NCBI GenBank assembly: GCA_022559985.1
Contig: JAFJTR010000005.1
Location: 1 to 64,000 of the forward strand
Reading direction: 5' to 3'
Origin: Parastagonospora avenae f. sp. tritici 18332-5
Taxonomy: Eukaryota; Ascomycota; Dothideomycetes; Pleosporales; Phaeosphaeriaceae
DNA length: 64,000 nucleotides
Shown: piece after piece, positions 21,674 to 30,984 of the stretch
How positions within the stretch are numbered: position 1 is the first letter of the stretch
Layout of the letters: the number at the start of each line of letters is the position of its first letter
Made by a program: the position numbers and the translations under genes
The notes under the pieces: generated by a model
Database searches by the model: none
What the model saw: only the letters and a program-made list of their open reading frames with translations
What the model was told of the DNA's origin: nothing

Positions 21674-23141
21674 ATTGCTTAAGGTGGTCGCGTCAACGGA
21701 CAGGTGGGTAAGTGCGGTGGCTATGTGAGGAAGAGGATTGTTGTGGTCAAGCATGATATGTCAGCAACGTAACACGCAGGCAATACAGCCACAGTGTGTA
21801 GAATACACCGTCACAACACCTATGAGATTTCAGCACAGCAATTCAAATCTGTGAACTTTTCAACCTCGTCTGCAGTGTGTCGCGAGTATGATATGTATAA
21901 GAATCCAGCATGAGCTCCCGGGAAAACCTTTCCTCTTCCCATTCGCAGGCCGTGACTTCGATCTACGGGCGGTTATTGCTAGTCTTTCAAGCTAATCAAC
22001 TTGCTGTATAAACTACGCGACTGGATCTCAACAGCATGGGGAGTCAATCCCCGCTACAGTTACCACCTGACTTTTATCCCCGGCATTATCCAAATCAATT
22101 ACGTGCGCGTCGTGATTGTCAGTGCTTACCAGCGCACAGAGCAAATTTTCTCATTACCCTTTACATTAATTTACATATCCTGTGCGGGACAAATTCCCTG
22201 AGGTCATCAGACACACGCAGACTGTAAGCAAGTTCATTCCTTAATTCTCCCGAAATCTCATCAGGCATGGACCTGCAACAATACCCATTGTAAAATAGCA
22301 AAAGACTAGAGCGTGGGCTGTACCCAGCGCCCTCGGAGATCTTCTAGGCATGTGTATGCATGCGAGAAAAGTGAGCTTGCCATGGGAGCTGTGGAAGGCA
22401 GTCGGGGTGGTGAGTCGTTTCGCAGCAAAGGCGTTTACAATACAATAACTTACTATTCGAAATTGCCTCTTAAACAATCTGACCTCGATATCGCCATGTT
22501 GAACTCTCCATCCTACACGCTAGACTCCTATCCCCGACATTTCAGTCTTCGTGCTGGCGTGTTGTGCTTACTAACTATCAGATCAACAATCTGTGGCAGA
22601 ATCTACATGACGGACACGTCCGACATGTGCTGTGTACATACCGTATTATGGCTTTTGCACTCGGGGCGATGTTTGTCTGAGTCTGGTGTTATTCGTCGTG
22701 GAGGAAGCCGCCAGTGTCAGACATGTAACGCGAGGTTTACCAGCGAACGAACCTTGAAGATCCAAGGACTTCGGGCTACCATGACTAGTAAGTTGTAAGC
22801 CAAGGATGACATGTGAAGATTGAATTGCTCTCGGTACACCTGCCTGTTTCTGGGGAGTAAACGCGTGACGTCACTTTGTTAGGATATCTACTAAGAAGTT
22901 GTAAGAGCCATTGTAGAAGTACCGGGAGACAGAGTAAGACTCAAGAAGGATGGCGCCGGTTTAGGACGCCAGGTATCATTTCGTTACTACGAACACTTTC
23001 GTATCTTGAAGCTCATTGCCATTATGACCGTGAGGAACAATCAGCGCTGCCAACATATCGAATATGAGAGACGGTACTCGCAACACCCTGAAACTAACAT
23101 TGCGCATGGTGGCGTGTGTGTCCAAGGTTGGTTGTCCGGAT
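21674..23141. other. Intergenic region between DUF7918 D and the PP2C gene
   Basis: 1.47 kb between convergent genes. Several short open frames (for example near 22313-22798) have no motifs and no supporting splice signals. Nothing supported. Confidence 0.5.
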
Positions 23142-24872
23142 CTATATCTTGTCTGCGACGGGCTTCTTGTCGCCCTGAGCTTCTTTCAGCGCTTCACCGG
23201 GGCCGTCGGACTTTTCTGTCTGAACAGACGATGGCGACTCGGTGACTTGAGCGTGGCTGTTCGACTCCTTGTTGTATTTGTCAACCTGCGAGTCGAGATC
23301 CTTGTCTTCGTCCTCGTGATCAAACATGTCACTATCAGGCGCATCAGTCGAGATTTCTGTGCCGTCACCAAGAAGAATGATGCGACCGCCCATACCGCGG
23401 TTAGGCTGGAAGCGCTGGTCAAGCTCCATGTCGATGTCATCAGGGTCGTCATCAATGCGATGATGTACACCAGGGCCACGGAATTCAGCTGCACAATAAT
23501 ATTAGAATTTGAACTATTCAGCTGCCTCGGTAGAAGGAGAGGCTGGGTTCTCAGACTTGCCGTACTCTGGCGGCGCACATGGACCCTCTCCATTAGCCAC
23601 CCGCTTCGCAATATCCTCATACCACTGCTCCTTCGTCTTTCCATGCAAGAGACCAATAACAGTGATGGTCATGTTGTCACAACCGACACCGCCAGTATCA
23701 CTGTTCGAAGCCAGACAGTTGTCCATCATGTTCTCGCAAATAGACTGGAGAGGCTGCTTGGCGACGATTCCGCGCCTGACAAACTCGATAACAGCTTGCG
23801 AAGATTGGCAATCCCAGATACCTGAATACATGAGTTAGCGCTGTCTGTATGGGCGAGCTCGGAAGACTAACCGTCGCACGCAACCACCAGAAACTCGTCG
23901 TCCTCGCTGATGTCGTGTATCTCGACGTCGGGGAAAGCAGTGACTATTTGCTGCTCAGGAGGGAGATCTGCGCTCTTCTTGAACTCGAAATCGCCGATGG
24001 CACGCGACAGGGCAAGGTTGCCATTGACACGGCCAAAGTCGACAAAACCGCCGGCTGCTTGGATACGGGCCTTCTCGGCTGCAAATTGTTAGATGTGATG
24101 TAGCGATCGGAATTGCGTGACTGACCTTCGTTCTGCGGCTTGTGGTCAAAGGAGAGAGGCTTCGCCCTTCCCTTGACTCCGAGGACGGTTCTTGAATCGC
24201 CAGCGTTGGCCTGTTCGCGTAAGCCAGCGTCTTGTAGACACAGTTAGGGGATGCATACACAGTAAATCTTGTCTTTTGACACAACGGCGACTGTGGCGGT
24301 GCAGCCAGATACTTCCTCTTCGTACTTGGGATCTGCGCGATGAGTCAGCCCGGCGGTTTGCAAATTGGCTGCGGCGTTGCCTACCACTCAGAATGGCCCT
24401 GTCGGCAGCCAGGAAGCCGTCTTGCAGGGCCTTCTTAAGGTCTCCTGACTTGTAGGCTTCTTGTTTTGTTATGATCTGGTGCAGGTGCTCGCCCGTGTAA
24501 ATGGCCACCTTATCGCCGCCGTGGCCGTCGTAGACACCGAAGAAAGCGAGTCGCTTATCGGACTCGGTGGGCTTGCCGCCCTCGGTGGTGGCCTGGAGGT
24601 CTAGCAGACATGCGTGGGCGTCTTCCATGCTGATCCGCCAGCCCTGCATCGACGAGGTGCCGAAGATGAGTGAGTCGCCATCGCCGCTTTCTGATTTCTG
24701 GATAAAGAAGGGAGGTTAGCGTTAAAATTCTTTTGGGGAGCCTGCGCAAAGGCGACGTCGTCTGCAGGCGGCCGTGGGTAGGCGGAAGACAGCAGACGGC
24801 AGGTGCGGGGGCGGGGTGATGCAATGTGCGAATTACCTTGTCGACGACGGGCTCTGAAAGGGTTTGACCCAT
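23142..24872 (-). CDS. PTC2: Protein phosphatase 2C (Ptc2/Ptc3 type)
   Basis: Seven exons (24872-24837, 24697-24385, 24332-24259, 24210-24126, 24078-23872, 23821-23561, 23488-23142) give 440 residues. MGQTLSEPVV with Gly2 fits N-myristoylation. PP2C motifs follow in order: MQGWRISMEDAH (metal/phosphate contact), FFGVYDGHGG (metal-binding Asp), SGCTATVAVV, ANAGDSR, LSRAIGDFEFK, ACDGIWD and GCDNMT. The tail PPEYAEFRGPGVHHRIDDDPDD is the fungal Ptc2/3 extension, followed by an acidic low-complexity C-terminus. It is a Mg/Mn-dependent Ser/Thr phosphatase; in yeast, Ptc2/3 switch off Hog1 and DNA-damage kinases. The first exon is only 36 nt. Intron 6 uses a GC donor (GCAAGT at 23560-23555), needed to reach the conserved AEFRGPG; a GT alternative gives a stop. 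Confidence 0.94.
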
Positions 24873-26329
24873 GGCGTCCGGTTCCTACGAAGACTCGTGG
24901 GAAAAGAGGCGGGAGAAGTGAGAGGTTGAGGGAGAGATGCGCGCGGGCATAGATTTGTGATGCGGCGCTATGGTGTTGTGGGGGTGTCGCGGGACAACAA
25001 GACAAGCGCACGGCAACAATGTAAGTGTATACAAATTGATGCCGATGGGGAGAATGCCAGTAGGGGCTCGCTTCTTTCAGGGTCTTTGTCGGGCAAAGAA
25101 TTGCAAGCTTGGCTCGCGGGCAGTTTCTAGGGAGTGGGTGGGAAGGATAACAGTAGTGAGTGAGCACGAGTGACGCTCTCAATCTCCTACTCAGCGGACT
25201 GACAGCGCGAGGCAGTAGCTCCACTGCTAGCGCGGTTGTGGCTAAGTCGAGGCCCGAAACGACACGATGACGACCGGCAGCGCAGGTTCTGCCGCCTGCC
25301 GTTGCCTCTTGTTTGGTCTTCCGCTCGTTTGTGTGAGCAGCTACGCGCCCTGGGACAGACCCTTCACTGGGCATCCGGAATCCGTGAGGCGGTGCATCCG
25401 CTCCCAGGCAACTGTCGGCACGCTCCGCTCGAATTGCAACAGCTCGCGTGCCATCACACGGTCAATCTCAGAAACAGCCTCCCGCCTACGGGAACACCTG
25501 CGCTGACCGGCACCTGGTTGGACGCTCCAGCCAATCCTTCAGGAGTCCAGGCCTGGTTATCAGGGTGTCGTCCAGCCTTACTTACAACACCACGGACGTC
25601 GGCTAATTGACCCTCGCGACTATCTGAACATTGCCCAGATTGGACATGTTAAGCTCAATCGAATGTTTCGACTGCATCTGATAGCTAGCGCGCGCCACTT
25701 TGCGTGACATCATCGCATACTGTAAAGGCGTTTGGTTACAACGGCGATTCCGCGCACCGTTCCGAGACATCGCGGCTGCTCATACTTTACCGGAAGGCTG
25801 TGAACGATCTTTCGTTTTTCGCGGCCACCCGTCAGACATGCCTGGATGGCTTGGCTGCATCTTACAATGACTTACCATCGCGAAGCTCTAACTACTATCG
25901 GACACCATTTTCCATACCAAATGTGAGCAGACGAGACTCAATGCCTGCTATGAAGTGCTATGAGGGCTTTCCATTCATACAGTCTCAACTCGGTCGCACT
26001 CAAATCCTGCTCAGACTTTAGTCACAGCGCGCAAAGATCCTTGCAGCACCGAGTGACTTAACCACTTCAACCTTGTTCTGCATTCTTCATCGTGCAGAGG
26101 CATACGATGTGCTTTCGGACCATTCAGTAGAGTCGCCGTGAGAGCATCATAAGCAGAACTTGAACCTTCGAGCCACTACGAACTTTCAAATCACGATCAC
26201 ATGCCCAATGTGCGCGACTCAGATACTTCTCTGCATGAACGCAGCCAGCTCTCCGTTACGACACCATGCGAACGCGGCTCACCTGCTTCGTCTGATCAGT
26301 GATCTGTGTTGCGCCGACGCGTTCAACCA
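24873..26329. other. Intergenic region between the PP2C and acyl-CoA oxidase genes
   Basis: About 1.5 kb upstream of both divergently transcribed genes. A long open frame on the minus strand (24601-25374) overlaps the PP2C first exons and is not supported. No repeat or RNA recognised. Confidence 0.5.
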
Positions 26330-26335
26330 CCTCGG
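26330..26335 (+). promoter_or_regulatory. CCTCGG core, candidate FarA/FarB fatty-acid response site (distal)
   Basis: The hexamer CCTCGG lies 156 bp upstream of the acyl-CoA oxidase ATG. In Aspergillus nidulans this core is bound by the FarA/FarB zinc-cluster activators that induce peroxisomal beta-oxidation genes on fatty acids. Two copies close to a target-type gene make it plausible; a single hexamer is weak on its own. Confidence 0.45.
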
Positions 26336-26388
26336 TACATTTTTTAGTTAGACCCAGAAACGGACTAGCGCTAATTTGAACATAAGAT

Positions 26389-26394
26389 CCTCGG
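26389..26394 (+). promoter_or_regulatory. CCTCGG core next to CCAAT, candidate FarA/FarB site (proximal)
   Basis: A second CCTCGG lies 92 bp before the start codon, followed at 26396-26400 by CCAAT. From there to the ATG the leader is strongly pyrimidine-rich (TCTTTC/CATC runs), as in highly expressed fungal genes. Confidence 0.5.
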
Positions 26395-26485
26395 TCCAAT
26401 GTCGTAGTGCATTCTCATCTCTCAAACAATCTTTCTTCATCTCTTTCCATTCCATCTTCATCTTATCATTCCTACATTATTCAGA

Positions 26486-28720
26486 ATGGGTCAGACACCA
26501 GACTGGGTTAAGCAATTAAAGCCCTCAGGCGCTCAAGGCCATGAGTTGCTTGCGGCGGAGCGTGCTGGCTCCAATGTTCCCGTTCAGCAACTCGAGGAGC
26601 TGCTCCACACCAAGGAGGTTATTGAGAGGAAGCACAAGCTGTTGAGCATTCTCAAGGCAGAGAAAGTCTTCGACAAGTCCCAAAACTACTTCATGGGAAG
26701 GACAGATCGATTCGAAAGAGCTTTGGCGCGAGAGAAGAGGTTGAGAATCTTGAAGAGGCAGCACAACTGGAATCTCGAGGAATTCCGGCAAGCTACAGAG
26801 CTCATTGGCGAACCTGGCCCATATGGTCTTCACGACAGCATGTTCAAGGTCAGTCGCCTCTCCAAAACACCCCTGCATATTACTTATGCCAGCAGGTCAC
26901 ACTTGAAGGTCAAGGCACTCCAGAACAGCAAGAAAAGTGGCTCACCAAGGCCAACGACTACAAGATCATTGGATGTTATGCTCAAACCGAACTTGGTCAT
27001 GGATCCAACGTCCGTGGACTGGAAACCACCGCTACCTGGAATTCAGATGACAAGACCTTCACTATCCACTCGCCTCACCTTACAGCAAGTAAGTGGTGGA
27101 TCGGATCTCTCGGTCGTACTGCAAACTATGCCGTTGTCATGGCTCAGCTCATCATCAACGGCAAGTCGTATGGACCCACACCATTCTGCGTACAGATCCG
27201 TGACCTAAAGACGCATGAGCCTCTTGAGAACATTCACATTGGAGACATTGGCCCCAAGTTCGGCTACAACACCATGGACAACGGTTTCCTTTTATTCAAC
27301 CAGGTCAAGGTGCCGCACATCAGCATGTTGGCCAAGTACTCGCATGTGGATCCTAAGACGAATAAGTTCCAACGTCGTGGTTCCCCAACGCTCGTGTACG
27401 GTACCCTGACATGGGTCCGATCAACCATTGTTATGCAAGCCGGTTCCGTTCTCGCTCGTGGTGTTACAATCGCTACCCGATATGCTGCCGTCCGTCGACA
27501 ATTCCAGGACCGTGATGCCCAAGCTGGCGAGGCTGAGACACCAGTCCTGAACTACACCATGGTGCAGATTCGTCTTCTTCCCCTGTTGGCCGCAACGTTC
27601 GCCCTTCACTTCACTGGAAAGTCAATGATGGACATGTACCAGGAGAACCAGAAGAAGGTGCAGAACGCCGGCGAAGAGGCAAAGAAGAGCTCTCGCGGAG
27701 CAGGACCTGAGGAGACGAACGCAGGAAGCGACTTGCTTGCAGACCTACACGCTTCTTCTTGCGCGCTGAAGTCGCTTAGCAGCAGCATCGCCGCCGAAGG
27801 TCTTGAGGTTTGCCGAAGAGCTTGCGGTGGCCACGGATACTCCAGCTTCAGGTAAGCTCCTAACAATATCCTTGTCTCTAACAAGTACTAACATTTCTCA
27901 GCGGTATCGGTCCCTGGTATGCCGACTACCTCCCCACTACCACCTGGGAAGGTGATAACTACATGTTGACCCAGCAGGTCGCGCGCTACGTATGCCAAGT
28001 CTCTCCGCTCTTTATTCTCTCCTACTAATCTTGTTTCTGCAGCTTCTCAAGTCCGCTCGCTCCGTTCTAAACAACGAGAAGCCCACGAATGACACCACCG
28101 CCATCCTCACAGAATTCCACAAGCGCCGCACCATCGGCTGCGCCTTCGACATCATCGGCTCCAATGAAGATCTCGTCGCCGCTTTCGCATGGCGTGTGTC
28201 TTTCCTGACCTTTGAGGCCAGCAAGCATCGTGACGAGCAGAAGAAGGCCTGGAACGACCTTCTCGTCGACTTCTACCGCCTCTCCAAGGCCCACGCACAG
28301 TGGATGGTTGTCAAGAACAACCTCTCCGCGCTCAAGAAGATTGAGGCCGAGGGCAAGGTCGGAAAAGATATCCTAGATGTGCTCATGAAGCTCTTCCGCC
28401 TCTTCGCCCTGCACACCCTCGAGCAGGAAGGTTCCGAGTTCTACGCCAGCGGCGCTTGCAGCAAATTACAGATTCAGCTCGCTCGCACGCAGGCGGTTAT
28501 GCAGCTGCTCAAGGAGATTAGGCCACATGCTGTCAGGCTGGTGGACAGCTGGGGCTTCGATGACTGGGTTTTGGACAGCTCGCTGGGACGCGAGGACGGA
28601 AAGGTTTACGAGGACATGTTCTACAGGGCAAGTGAGCTTAACCCGCTCAACAGGATCACAGTCGACCCATATCCCGATAGCGATGTTTTGTTCAAGAGAG
28701 TGGAGAAGGCAAAGTTGTAG
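26486..28720 (+). CDS. POX1: Peroxisomal acyl-CoA oxidase
   Basis: Four exons (26486-26848, 26896-27851, 27902-27989, 28043-28720) give 694 residues, the usual size. Conserved parts: CYAQTELGHGSNVRGLETTA (FAD/acyl-CoA site), HLTASKWWIGSLGRTANYAVVMAQL, PTLVYGTLTWVRSTIV, RRACGGHGYSSFSGIGPW and TTTWEGDNYMLTQQ, whose Glu is in the position of the catalytic base in this family. The C-terminus is KAKL; AKL is a type 1 peroxisomal targeting signal. The enzyme oxidises acyl-CoA to trans-2-enoyl-CoA with O2, making H2O2, the first step of peroxisomal beta-oxidation. Two CCTCGG cores upstream suggest FarA/FarB-type induction. Intron 1 is short (47 bases) and its join restores VTLEGQGTPEQQ. No damage seen. 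Confidence 0.96.
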
Positions 28721-29279
28721 ATTGGAAGAAGCGGAGTAGGATTAGATGTACTACGAGCATGTCGTGTATGTAATGTACCAAGTTGTTGACTTCATACATT
28801 GTGTTGGTTGTACTGAATTATTCTGATGCCGTACCCGGGATCGCTCTAACATCGGGTACGGCATCAGTGTTACATGCGGGTCATCAGAGCCTGCAGGCAG
28901 CTTCGGCTGGGCATTAAGTCTACTATCCCAATGTCAAGACTTGCCTAATGGATACGCCAAATCGATGCTACAAAAATGGGGACTTTGCAGGACATCTGTA
29001 ACGATGAAGGAATGTATCACATGCTGATCAAGGATGCGTCAGTCTAGGCCGGATGAGTGACCGCTGTCTTCGTAGGGCTGAAATGATGGTCCGGGCGTCC
29101 TGAGCTTCGACTTCAACTCCAACCAGTCGCGCTCTTGCCAATCGCAAGCACAACCACGCTTTCACCATGTGCTAATCACGCAGCACGCGCAGCAGACAGA
29201 CGTGGCCTCCAAGACTGAGAGAAGACTAACTAAGATTCAAAGTTGCACTGTTGTCACAAAAAAAGAGTATAATAGAGCA
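28721..29279. other. Intergenic region between POX1 and LST8
   Basis: 559 bp. It holds a 15-bp perfect inverted repeat (separate entry). The last 30 bp before the LST8 start carry an A-run and a TATAAT-like string. No gene recognised. Confidence 0.55.
28823..28867. repeat. 15-bp perfect inverted repeat with 15-nt loop
   Basis: CTGATGCCGTACCCG at 28823-28837 is the exact reverse complement of 28853-28867. The loop is 15 nt. It lies about 100 bp after the POX1 stop codon, so it may be a 3' UTR hairpin or the relic of a small palindromic insertion. No target-site duplication was found. Confidence 0.85.
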
Positions 29280-30426
29280 ATGTCGGTCATTCTATGCACA
29301 GGTGCGGAGCTCCTACCCCACACTACACGGTGTGCAAACAGCTAACACTGATAGCCGGATATGACCATACGATCCGGTATGTCTTGATTGTTGGCGCATG
29401 CCGTTATCACCCCGCTTACATCCAGATCTAAGCTTCTGGGAAGCCCTGAGCGGCATCTGCTCACGCACCATCCCTCACCCCGACTCGCAAGTCAATCGTC
29501 TATGTATATCGCCAGACAAGCGCTACCTTGCCGCCGCCGGACACCATACCGTCAAGCTCTACGACATCAAGTCGACCAACCCCAACGCCATCCTCACCTT
29601 CGATGGCCACACGTCCAACATCACCGGCGTCGCGTTCCACTGCGAGTCCAAATGGCTCGTCACATCGTCTGAAGACGGGACCGTCAAGATCTGGGACACC
29701 CGCAGCGGCAATGTCCAGCGTAACTACACCCACGGCGTGCCTGTCAACGACGTCGTCATCCATCCGAACCAGGGCGAGCTCATTAGCTGTGACCGCGGCG
29801 GCAACGTGCGCATCTGGGACCTCGGCGAGAATAAATGCTCGCACCAGCTGATACCCGAGGACGATGTATCCGTGGCGTCTGTGACCGTCGCCTCAGACGG
29901 CAGCATGGTGTGCGCGGGGAACAACGCCGTACGTCCGCACACTCTCCCAACAAAGACCTCACAGACCTAACATGTCCAGGGCAACGTCTACGTCTGGCGC
30001 ATGATCCAGCGCCACGACACCACCTCCATCATCCCCGTCTGCAAATTCGCCGCACACTCAACCTACATCACCCGCGTCCTGCTCTCCCCGGACGTCCGCC
30101 ACCTCGCCACCTGCAGCGCTGACCACACTGCGCGCATCTGGTCCCTCGACACTTCCACCCCGCACAACCTGCAGCCCGGCGACCAGCTGCCGTCCGCCGC
30201 CGAGCGCGACCCCGCCGCCTTCCCGCTCGAAACCACGCTGCACGGGCACCAGCGCTGGGTGTGGGACTGTGCATTTAGCGCGGACAGCGCGTATTTGGTT
30301 ACGGCGTGTAGTGATCATTATGCGCGGCTGTGGGAGCTAGGTAGTCAGAGTATTATCAGGCAGTATAATGGACATCATAGGGGCGCGGTGTGTGTCGCGC
30401 TGAATGATACCGCGGTGGGTAATTAG
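29280..30426 (+). CDS. LST8: TOR complex subunit LST8 (WD40)
   Basis: Four exons: 29280-29301 (22 nt), 29355-29376 (22 nt), 29433-29928 and 29980-30426, giving 328 residues. The first three exons encode MSVILCTAGYDHTIRFWEALSG, the canonical Lst8 start with the first blade motif, which confirms the two tiny exons. The rest has seven WD-type blades: VNRLCISPDKRYLAAAG, FDGHTSNITGVAFH, SSEDGTVKIWD, SCDRGGNVRIWD, GNVYVWR, HSTYITRVLLSPD, CSADHTARIWSLD and HGHQRWVWDCAFS. Lst8 binds the Tor kinase domain in TORC1 and TORC2 and stabilises it. A proline/acid-rich insertion (PGDQLPSAAERDPAAF) lies between the last two blades, as is common in filamentous fungi. The last acceptor-side splice of exon 3 (CTAAG) is less usual but needed for RFWEA. 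Confidence 0.94.
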
Positions 30427-30984
30427 GAGACGCCTGCTGCTGGGAGGATAAAGAAGAGGGATAGCGCGTTGGGGGAGATGTGGATTGAGATGGAGATTTG
30501 AAGATTGCATTAGCGATGGCGTTAGGGTATATGGGCGTGACTGGACAAGGGCAAGATTCTTGGGCTGGGGACAGACAGATGGGTTGATGTGATGAGTACA
30601 TTTTGGGCCGAAAGGCACTTAGTCAAAGTCACGGTTCTTGTTAGATGCATTCTGTCACGATGAAGAAAACAAATTCAAAATCACACAAGTCTCCTTTCCA
30701 AATCCCCATCGTCAATTTCTGTTCTCGCAGCGTAAGTATGTATAGCAGTGCATCGAATGTTGACAAACCAAAACCATGCCCATCCCCAGCCCTCCCCCTC
30801 CCCCTCCCTCTCCAACCCAGAGTAAAGTTGTCCCCCAAAACGCCATGCAAAAACGCTCCAAAATATGCACAATCCATTCCAATACCCATCCCCATCCCCT
30901 ACCAATATCAACACCCATACCCCCCTCAACAAACAAAAATACAAGTCGCTGTACACACAAAATACAATATTCACATACCTTTAA
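30427..30984. other. Intergenic region between convergent LST8 and BUD6
   Basis: 558 bp. 30770-30990 is very rich in CCC/CCAT runs on the plus strand, giving open but repetitive frames in several phases on both strands; these are compositional. Nothing supported. Confidence 0.55.

Noticed and set aside
22313..22798. 161-codon plus-strand frame
   Set aside because: Odd composition, no motif, and no introns or context to support it.
24601..25374. Long minus-strand frame over the start of the PP2C gene
   Set aside because: Runs through the first exons and intron in a wrong phase, is low in complexity and has no motif.
28823..28867. Hairpin as an intrinsic (Rho-independent) terminator
   Set aside because: Eukaryotic sequence with no T-run after the stem; described as an inverted repeat instead.
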